From Lyophyllum atratum (taxonomy: Eukaryota > Basidiomycota > Agaricomycetes > Agaricales > Lyophyllaceae), in assembly GCA_014905825.1 (NCBI GenBank), contig JACGCN010000027.1, forward strand, positions 620,001 through 684,000: a stretch of DNA of 64,000 nucleotides, in the 5' to 3' direction. Every line of letters begins with the position of its first letter. Positions within the stretch are counted from its first letter, which is position 1. The notes under the pieces are model-generated. The model was not told where the DNA came from. It saw nothing but the letters and a program-made list of their open reading frames with translations, and ran no database searches. This document shows, piece after piece, positions 56,501 to 64,000 of this stretch. The position numbers were made by a program, and so were the translations under genes.

Positions 56501-57926
56501 GTCCTTTACTGTGTAAGTCCAGTCGGCTTCAAAATCGCAACCCACTCTAATTTCTGGTATTGCAGGACCACCTCATCAGGATCGACCCTGTCATTTGGCC
56601 AGGGCATTGAGCGAGAAACTGTTTTCACAGCTTTTCAAACATTTACTACCACCCATGCCGAGTGGTTCAACCATCGGGAAGATAGCTTTGCGACTCTTCA
56701 GACAGCCTACTCAGCCATGGTCGCACGACATATTCCTGCTGAAAGGCTGGCTGCTCTCAAGCAGCTTGGGGCCCTCTGCTCGATCATGATGATCATGGGT
56801 CTCACCCCATCCCCACTTGATCCTTCCATATTTCAATTTATTGTCCATGGCTGCGACCTGCACTCCCTCCACCCTGCCTTCATAGGGGAGTGGCACCCTA
56901 ATCTCCACCAGCTCATCCTCGACTGGAAACAGGCAGGTCCTACAGGGAATATTCAGCCCTTTCAAGGTCATCTGGCTACTTACCATGACCTCCAGGCGAG
57001 TACAATCTGCCCTACTCCTTCCTATACTGACAGCTATTTTCAAGGTCTCATCACTGTCTCGTCGGACTGATGCCTCACACAATTCTATGGCTGCAGCAAT
57101 GCTGTACCGAGCGATCATGGGTCCTGAAGACTATCGCCATCCTGAGTGGCAGGCCTTTATCTCTGGCTGCAAACTGCCATGCAGAAATGGGTTCGACTTT
57201 TTTCAGGCGAGTAGAAGTGCATTTTCTCGGTTCATCATTATTCTCATAGTCATTTTCATATCATCCAGGTACCGAGGCAGTTTGAAGGAGGCTCAGAGGC
57301 CTTCTTTAGTGTGGTGTGGACTTCTCACATCAGTGATTTTGCTTCACTGTCTCCCCACCTATCCTGGGGTCGAACCCCCTCCGAGTTCACATCAGCTTTG
57401 GCTCTGGTTACAGACGACAACTTGTCCCTTCAATCCATCATCGGGGCCTTCTTCCAGGGCTCAGGGTTGCCTTCTCCGACTCGCTTTGCAGAAATCAAAG
57501 AAAGCTTTAGCCCTGCCATTGATTTAACCAAACTCGACACCCAAGGCTTTCGCCCTCGTATGTTTGCTTGGGCAGCTACTGGGTCTCCTTCACTTGATCC
57601 TGCCTCAGATATGATATCAGTATGTGTTTTTGTTCCCTCGCTGTTGGTGTGAGTACTCAATGCTGTCATAGATAATATGCTGCAGGGATGACGACCCTAT
57701 GTATGCTGGCACTGCACCCCTAAGGGCTATGATGGTGTCACAGGGAAAGATCTCATTCCGAACCTGTCTTCGAACAGCTCGCCTTCCAGGCAGCCATATT
57801 TTGAAACTGGTCCGAGCTGATTATCCCGACCCAGAGAACCCAGAAATTGAAACCTTCCAGAAGGCATTCGACCACTGGTTCCTTTGTGAGATTCTCAATG
57901 TTATTGGTCGTCACAGTTTTGCCTAG
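53517..57926 (+). pseudogene. HECT-like E3 ligase gene of a mobile element, interrupted by a TIR element
   Basis: Starts MDHLPPDLRQQIEALISQHI; residues 20-190 are Ser/Pro/Gln-rich. Clear exons: 53517-54110; 54168 on; 55879-56135; 56190-56512; 56566-56995; 57045-57206; 57269-57648; and 57686-57926. Exons between 54168 and 55826 are uncertain because a 1246-bp element (54441-55686) is inserted; with it removed, ELLGIYT joins RKDGQIRLKAIP. The acidic middle (DCEPILSDSSSDFDVEMTDD) precedes a folded region (IWSPSEEWMSAFADRQGLY; WHPNLHQLILDW). The last 60 residues contain ISFRTCLRTARLPGS, which resembles the HECT active-site region (T-C-x-N-x-x-x-L-P). HECT identity is inference. Introns at 56996 and 57207 use GC donors. 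Confidence 0.65.
54441..55686. mobile_element. TIR element (MITE-like) with TA target duplication, copy 1
   Basis: 1246 bp. Left end GGCTTTCGAAGTCCGGTC, right end the inverse of GGCTTTCGAGGTCCGGTC, flanked by TA at 54439-54440 and 55687-55688. Both subterminal regions are packed with ccggttgcgaccgg-type palindromic motifs and (accgca)n runs. No transposase; open frames inside are low-complexity. The TA duplication suggests mobilisation by a Tc1/mariner-type or similar enzyme. Confidence 0.85.
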
Positions 57927-58446
57927 ATACCTGGCATGGCATGCTACCTATACCCATAATTTTTCTCTATAGCTATCTTTACTTATTTAGTATACTGCCC
58001 TACCTATTTCTACCCCCACATTTATCTGCTCGATTGGCTGGCACATATTACAGGCCTAGCTCGTTAATGTCATTGTTTTCACACTATTTTGAAGTCACCT
58101 CGGGCCTTGATATGCATTAGCAGCTGTTGAATCTTGGTTAGTACCATTGTGACTGTGTTATATTTGTTCATACTCATGCTGTTAATAACTGGTGCTATGG
58201 TAGAGTGGTTACAATCCTAAGACTGTGAATTAACGTTGGAAGGTTGAGCTTACGATCCCAAGGGTGCTGGTTCAATTCCCCACCAATGCTGAAGTTTTCA
58301 CCACCTTTAATGTGGGCAGATTCTACTAACTTCACCGACCTGCCTCACTGTACAAAATGACTGATTTTTTTTGTTGAGTTGAGAACACTTGAAGCAGTTA
58401 TTCAGTGACTAGCAGGCCACCGATAAGTATAACCATAGGTCACTTA
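57927..58446. other. 3' flank of the HECT-like gene with a tRNA-like segment
   Basis: AT-rich, no gene; contains the tRNA-like sequence described separately. Confidence 0.5.
58191..58290 (+). repeat. tRNA-like sequence with A and B boxes (possible SINE head or tRNA relic)
   Basis: TGGTAGAGTGG at 58198-58208 fits a pol III A box, and GGTTCAATTCC at 58269-58279 fits a B box. GGTG at 58191 can pair with CACC after the B box. The anticodon region does not fold into a convincing stem, so it is not called a functional tRNA. Confidence 0.45.
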
Positions 58447-59614
58447 GTGTTTCGAGGTCCGGTCGGGTCCGGTTCTCGGCCATTGTTGGGCCCGACCGCG
58501 ACCGAGACCGGTCGCCTGCACAACAGAAAGGGAATGACCGACGACCGGACCTCGACTAACTGGTCAGTGTCGGTCGTGCTACGGTTTCAACCCGGTCAAA
58601 ACCGGTTGCAACTGAACCCAGCTGCAACCAGCCGTAGCCCGGTCACGACCGGTCGCACCAGCGGCTCCACACGTCAGACATAGCTCCTGCAACAAAGAAG
58701 ACCCGTGGTTGCGGGCTCCTCTGTGTACAGGAGCTGGAGACGTGGAGGGGCTGGCGAGTGAGCGACGCGGAAGGCTACTGGCGAGCGAGCGGCATGGGGG
58801 GCAGCTGGCGAGCGAGTGACATGGGAAGCTGCTGCGAGTGGGCGACATGGAGGACGGCTGGCGAGCAAGCTACATGGGGGCGGCTGGCGGGCTCCTCTGT
58901 GTACAGGAGCTGGAGACGTGGAGGGGCTGGCGAGTGAGCGACACGGAAGGCTACTGGCGAGCGAGCGACATGGGGGGCAGCTGGCGAGCGAGTGACATGG
59001 GAAGCTGCTGCGAGTGGGCGACATGGAGGACGGCTGGCGAGCAAGCTACATGGGGGCGGCTGGCGCGGGCTGCTGACATGGTGGGTGCAGGGTGGCTGTT
59101 GTAGGCAGCGGCGCGTTGACGTGGGAGGGAATTCGATCACCTATTGGGTGGGTGGTGGTCAGTAGACGGTGGGAGGAGTGTGTGCTGATGACGCACCTGC
59201 TGGCTCTCCCCTGCTGGGGTCCGCCCTTTACCCTGTCCCTGCCTTTCCTTCACCTCTCCATTGCAATCGTTCCCACGGATTGTGTCGCGTCGTGATTGTT
59301 GCTACGGGGTGAGCTGGCGTCAGCGCGGGGCGAGGCCTGTGAGAGAGCGCTGTGGAGGTGGACGGTGGTGGGAGCGATGGCGATGGTGAAGGCAGAGTGG
59401 CGGGGGTCGAAATTGAACATTGTGACGTCAACATGGCCATGCGCACGGGCCTCGGTTGTGACTGATCACAACCGGTTTTTGCCGGTTCCTCAAGCACTGA
59501 ACCACGCGACCGGACCGCGGTTGTCCGCCTAAAATTCTGAACAACCGCAACCGCAGGTCCGGTTGGGATTGGTCGTGGTCCGGTCGGGTTGCCGAGAACT
59601 GGACCTCGAATCAC
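58447..59614. mobile_element. TIR element (MITE-like) with TA target duplication, copy 2
   Basis: 1168 bp. Left end GTGTTTCGAGGTCCGGTC; right end the inverse of GTGATTCGAGGTCCAGTT; flanking TA at 58445-58446 and 59615-59616. Same palindromic accggtcgcgaccggt-rich subterminal regions as copy 1, so same family though internally diverged. Includes a direct duplication of about 176 bp. No coding capacity recognised. Confidence 0.8.
58713..59065. repeat. Two tandem 176-bp units inside TIR copy 2
   Basis: The unit beginning gggctcctctgtgtacagga occurs at about 58713 and again at about 58889, almost identical over its full length. Each contains ggctggcgagygag sub-repeats. Confidence 0.85.
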
Positions 59615-59701
59615 TAAGGTCACTGCTCGAAACATGCCATCAGCAATGAGTATCAATTTTTTTACGATTTTTTTTACAAGTGTAACAATACAGGCAAAGC
59701 C

Positions 59702-61765
59702 CTATGTACCTATTAAAACATCACCATACATCCTTCTTGCCAGTGCGAGCCCATGAACCCAGATGGTTGCAGAATCCACCTCTTCAGCATGGCTCAAGAT
59801 ACCATTGAGCAGCTGGTCGAAATTCGGTATGCTGTCCTGGGGTATAGATAGGTCAGGTGGATTCAATGGAACCTCATTCAAGTGCTCCGGGGGGCCAGCC
59901 CTTCCAATCCATGACGTAGACTCCTCACGTTGTGGTGCGTTTCCGCGTACTGAATCCAGCACAGTTTCATCCCGCAAGGCCTCCCAATCAACTCCAAAAA
60001 CCTCAAGCTCCTCTTCCGTCAAGTCCTCTTCATGCAGATTTCCCCCACGCACACCATGGACAAGCATATCAAATCCAAACATATCCACCGGTGACCGGTT
60101 AGGTCCACTGCGTATCTGGATAGTGTGGTTATTCCATGACTGCGCAAAGAACGTAAGTTCCTGGTTGATAGTGGGAAGGAATAGATGGTGGAGAAGCCAG
60201 ATTTGGGCAGTATTGTTGATGTTTAGGCCATGGTGGAGCTCAAGTTGTACAAAGCGGTCTGCCCAAGCTGAACCCAGCTGAGCTGTGACGTCAACCCATA
60301 GCCGCTCAATCCGGACATTGTGTACACTTCTATAAAAAAGTAGGCATTAACATCCCGCCATTCTATAGCAGAAGTCGGGAGAACAGACCGCCCCCATATA
60401 TATGATCCACGTCTTTGGCCCCAGTAGTGTTCCATCCATGCTGCAACACGTAGATTTTCGACACCATGATCTCCACGTAGGCGTGATGGTACACCGTACA
60501 GGCCACAGGCAGATAAAAAGAGCTCAAGGACAGTCTGCCCTAGATTATTGTTACTCGCTTGAAGCGCAGTGATTAGGCGGGAGTAGCCATCAATGAAGCC
60601 GTGGATCACAATGCCCCACCGTATAAGTCCTGGATATTTGATTAGAATCAGATAAAAGAAAACCTCAAAGCTGCGTACCATGCTGTCCATCATGATGCCA
60701 TAGCGAGTTGGGTCCTGGAACAGAGTATACTCTGCGCCGAATCCTTATCCTCTCGGAAATGCGCTGGACCGGATCAATACGTAATAGAGAGAGCCTGATG
60801 TGTTCACGGGGAACCCGGTGCCCGAGCTGGAGGAGCATACCATGGAGCATGGTTACACCTGCACGGCGGTAACGCTGCCTGAGATTTAGAATAATCTCAT
60901 CAAGTTCTTGATCTGTAAGAGTTGAAAGAGATCCAGTAAAGGATAAGATAGGCCTACTACCCAAAGTAGCCAGTTCAGCTACAGGAGCAGGAGAGTTGGA
61001 CCCGGAGCTGGGGAGAACTTGACTAGGAATTGGAAGATGTGGGTCAAGAATGTCATCAGCTTCCAGATTTTCTGGTCTGGCCAGGGTATCAGAACCAGCT
61101 AAGATATTAACAGGTCGGTGGAAGCAGGCATGAGAAAAAATGGTCATGACAGATTTGGAATAGATTAGCTCACTTTCCTCAGCAGTTTCTGGTGAAAGGA
61201 GAAAGGGATCTGCCTGTGGCTGCACTATCCCATGCTCGAGCAAAGCATTCCGAACAGTCTGCCTGCTAACATTCAAAAATCTGCTAATTGCAGATGTTGA
61301 GCGAACCGAGTATGCCCATCGAAGAAAGTCGGGATCAATCTGGACTGCAGGCCTGCCCTGTCTGCCTGTTCGGACTGTTTGGACAACAACTGGGTGGCCA
61401 TAGTGCGAATGGTTGAGAGTGTGCTCATACTGCTGCCGAACATCATTCTGCATAGCTCGGACATTATTTTGAAAAAGATTCAGCTCTTCTGGTTCAAAAA
61501 TGTTCGCATGCTGAGATTTAGATTAATTTCAGCTTCTGAAAAATGGTTCATTTCAAGATGAATTTTGACTAAATACCTCATTGATCAGATTCGCAAACAC
61601 ATCAAGGTCGTCGCCCAGCCTTTCAAGGACAGTAGAGTCAGTTCCTGAGCCTGCAGCATTGTGAACTGCTTGGCAGTAGCGATAGTAATGGATCCGAAAA
61701 GCATTAAGGACATCAAGATGTGGGTTGGCTGGCTCAGTCGACATGGGGGCTGGTGAGTTTATCAC
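59702..61765 (-). CDS. DDE integrase (rva_4-type core) of a mobile element
   Basis: Minus-strand exons: 61577-61765, 60679-61510, 60389-60629 and 59702-60329; 1890 nt, 629 residues. Residues about 120-160 form a helix-turn-helix (SVRSTSAISRFLNVSRQTV). The catalytic core has WHHDGQHG (first Asp) followed by LIRWGIVIHGFIDGYSR, then VPSRLRGDHGVENLRV (second Asp), WGRSVHNVRIERLW (candidate Glu) and a C-terminal helical region with WNNHTIQIR. All three acidic positions are present and the frame is intact, so it could be active. The first in-frame start MINSPAPM is used; MSTEPANPH seven codons later is an alternative. Lies tail-to-tail with the HECT-like gene and head-to-head with the orphan gene. 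Confidence 0.88.
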
Positions 61766-61893
61766 ACAATCATGCTCGTCTGAGGATCAGATTATCTCGA
61801 ACATCACATCTCTGTGACTGTGACGAGATGTAACTCGCACTGCTGGCACACTTTTGTCATCTGTCGTAAGCCCTCGGAAAGAAAAGCAGGTGT
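61766..61893. promoter_or_regulatory. Bidirectional promoter between integrase and orphan gene
   Basis: Only 128 bp separates the two divergent start codons, so shared control elements are likely. tgtgactgtgacgagatg at about 61812 contains a short tgtgac direct repeat. Confidence 0.45.
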
Positions 61894-63252
61894 ATGGATC
61901 CATCAGCAGGTGTGTCAGTTGATGACTTAATAGCATGAAGTTCTCTATTTATCTATGCTGCAGTTACAGATGTGTTCAGTGTCCTTGACCCCGACTTACA
62001 GACCCTCACATGTTCTGCTGTTCTGCTGAGCAATGGTATTCTGACCAGCAGTGAATTCGTCACAGTCTCAGTCATATCTGGCTTAATTACATATCATGAG
62101 GGGATAGCTTCCATCCACATATCCACTCTGATTGCAGCTCTTCGAAACCAGTTTAGAAGACTTCCCCAATGGCTTCATGACATTCTTACTTTGGCGACTC
62201 TCTCTACCTTCCTGGCGACTACACGAGTGCCAGATTTTGGTGCTGAGCTTCAAAATCCAGCACATGGATTTCGGTTACTTGACCATCTCTCTACCATCTC
62301 TGTAGACTTTTCTATCATCGAAGCAGCCACACCTTTTCAGCAAAGGCTATTTGCACTCGATGCTAGCCATCCCAAAACTGTTCAATTTACCCACACTTGG
62401 GCACCCTTGAATGTACAGCCTGGGACTCACTTTGTTCTCATCTTTATCCTGCCTACCACACTACCCCTCCCATCCCCAGCTCTCTCGCATCCACTCCTGT
62501 TTGACGATCCTCCTACAGTGTTTCACAACATGTTGGGAACACCTGGCCCTAACATCACCGAACTCTTTCTCTCATCCGAAAACACCACACCCGCTGCACT
62601 CGCATTTTCAGGGGCTCTTCCAGGAGCTGCAGGCCCTGTCCCAAGCTTTGAAGGTCCCAACATTACATCTGTTCAGGGGGTTTTTGAAGCCGAACAGGTT
62701 TCTGCTGCAGATATTGCTGCTGCCCGGTATGCATCCAATAACCATGCCTCTCTCACTTCATTGGTCGTTCAGCACCGTGCTGTATCCACTCTTCTAGTCA
62801 GACTCGGACTGCCTGATTTTCGCTGCGATCCCAAGGCCGCTGCTAAAATCACATACCGCGGATTCAATCTCAAGTCGTCTGCGGTTTTAGACGCACTCGG
62901 ATGGGCTGAAGCTTCATACTCCAAAAAAAGTATTGGGTATTTCTGGGCTGAGAGGGCTGCACAGGCTTCGTGGAAAGGTGACATACCAGGTGGGTGGATA
63001 GACAGCGAATTACACTCCTCATTTATCTCACCATTTTCATATTTAACAGGAATAGAACGTGGTGAACAGTACACGCTGTACCGCACTTGGCGAGCAATCT
63101 GCTGGATGTTCAGGCCTTCTGGTGGGGTTGATCAAGAGCGCGCACCATCTGCTACATCCAACAATTCAGACGAGGTTCTTGCATCGAAGCTTGTTCAAAA
63201 ATCAGTCTTCTCACCTGAACGGAGGCGTATTGCTTCATACTTGGATATCTGA
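61894..63252 (+). CDS. Orphan gene of the integrase-bearing element
   Basis: Two exons: 61894-61909 (MDPSA plus one base) and 61970-63252, joined at a phase-1 intron; 1299 nt, 432 residues. No known domain. The N-terminal 130 residues are hydrophobic and helical (ALRNQFRRLPQWLHDILTLA) and the middle is Pro/Ser/Thr-rich. The C-terminus (about 290-360) has LVRLGLPDFRCDPK and KSIGYFWAERAAQ. Its position and divergent arrangement with the integrase suggest an element-encoded accessory factor rather than a host gene. Function unknown. The alternative GTG-only reading from 61972 is rejected because the ATG exon splices cleanly. Confidence 0.7.
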
Positions 63253-63470
63253 CCTTTTTACCCTTTATTCACTCTCTTAATCTTTAATACCAGCGGTATG
63301 TTCCCTTTACCTGCTCTCTTAATATTTAATACCAGCCATATGTTTCTCTTCTGCTTCCTATTCTATTTTCATGTCCTATAATTTGTTACAAAGACTTTAA
63401 TATGTTAACATGTTACCCAATTTCAAGAGTTTTATTGTTCGTCACACATGCAGCATACGGCAGCCACAAG
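63253..63470. other. 3' flank of the orphan gene
   Basis: AT-rich. Contains a short direct repeat (ctctcttaatMtttaatacc at about 63270 and 63317). No gene. Confidence 0.5.
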
Positions 63471-64000
63471 TTTCGAGGCGATGGGTCATTGGGTAATATT
63501 TTCTTACCCGCACCCTGATCCCAGTTCACCTATACCCCAGCGCCTGGGTCGGGGTTCACTAGCAGGTACGTGGGGGTAGACAGGTTACGCACAGGTTGTG
63601 GGTGAACCCATGGATCATACAGGTATTTTCAAAAAAAAAATCAATGAAAAATCAAAAATACTTGTGTGGGTTTTGTACCCTTACCCGCACGGGGGGTATG
63701 CGTATGCGTTTGGATACCCGCGTGCTTCGAAATAAGCCTGGGATCAATCCGTGGGAATACCCATGACGTACCCTATCTGGCTGAGGTCGTGGCTTACCCG
63801 TGTGGGTTTCGTATCCTTATCCGCATGGATACAGGTATGGATACGGGTACGCGTTTGGATACCTGCGCGCTTCGAAATAAGCCCCAATCAATCCGCGGGA
63901 ATGCCCGTGACGTACCCTATCTGGCTGAGGACGTGGGTTACCCATGCAGGTTTTGTACCCTTACCCGCACGGGTACGCGTTTGGATATCCACGCGCTTCG
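63471..64000. repeat. Tandem repeat of palindromic tacccgcacgggta-type units, running off the window
   Basis: Units of about 125-145 bp anchored by gcgcttcgaaataagcc (about 63727, 63867 and, partly, 63990) with gacgtaccctatctggctga inside. Opens near 63471 with TTTCGAGG, the same core seen at the TIR ends of the two elements upstream, so it may be a third, longer TIR element truncated by the window edge. Confidence 0.65.

Larger units (their letters stand above)
53517..63252. mobile_element. Putative large mobile element: HECT-like gene, DDE integrase, orphan gene
   Basis: Three genes of foreign character occupy about 10 kb: a plus-strand HECT-like gene (now interrupted), a convergent minus-strand integrase, and a plus-strand gene divergent from the integrase. 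Integrases of the rva_4 type (WHxDGxH ... LIRWxIVIHGxIDGYSR) are, from memory, multicopy in Agaricomycetes and in some animals. HECT-domain genes are sometimes multicopy alongside them. The ends are not defined: no terminal inverted repeats or target duplication were found. Coordinates cover only the genes. Confidence 0.55.

Noticed and set aside
1..64000. CRISPR arrays, bacterial operons or rRNA genes
   Set aside because: None seen; spliceosomal introns and gene content are eukaryotic.

Overview
The window looks like nuclear DNA of a filamentous basidiomycete, most likely an Agaricomycete. Genes are split by many introns of about 50-60 nt with fungal branch points, several exons are only 10-18 nt long, and a tRNA-Arg carries an anticodon-loop intron. 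The content also fits: a multi-exon P450, a LysM secreted protein, a small cysteine-rich secreted protein, a NACHT STAND receptor and a chromodomain Ty3/gypsy element. I cannot name the species. Exon borders were read by eye from GT/GC-AG signals and checked by whether exon lengths sum to a multiple of three.

Layout. 0-1.5 kb: a protein carrying only the N-terminal module of GTPBP1/2-type G proteins. 2.65-12.46 kb: an intact minus-strand Ty3/gypsy retrotransposon with identical 265-bp LTRs and a CGTGC target duplication. 13.2-15.5 kb: a 13-exon P450. 17.1-20.6 kb: a coiled-coil protein, a small secreted protein and an EthD-like protein. 20.9-25.2 kb: UTP22/Nrap (ribosome biogenesis), with a one-base frameshift in a T7 run. 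26.0-30.4 kb: LysM protein, a dihydroflavonol-reductase-like SDR (one-base frameshift in a C7 run) and a DUF2358/NTF2-like protein. 30.7 kb: tRNA-Arg(ACG). 31.8-36.5 kb: ULA1 (NEDD8 E1 regulatory subunit), a DDR48-like repeat protein and BNA1 (3-hydroxyanthranilate dioxygenase). 37.6-42.7 kb: a protein kinase and a NACHT-WD40 region that splice in frame into one 1472-residue STAND receptor. 44.5-45.6 kb: a conserved basidiomycete protein of unknown function. 46.2-52.0 kb: two tandemly duplicated NAD(P)-binding proteins flanking a roughly 200-bp tandem repeat array.

53.4-63.3 kb is a probable large mobile element. It carries a plus-strand gene with a HECT-like C-terminus, a minus-strand DDE integrase of the rva_4 type, and a plus-strand orphan gene divergent from the integrase. 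Two related terminal-inverted-repeat elements with TA target duplications have landed in it; one splits the HECT-like gene. The last 0.5 kb is another repeat that runs off the window.

Housekeeping genes (UTP22, ULA1, BNA1, tRNA) are interleaved with fast-evolving functions (P450, SDR, secreted proteins, STAND receptor) and transposons. The strongest candidates for something undescribed are the kinase-NACHT-WD40 receptor and the integrase/HECT-like/orphan element.
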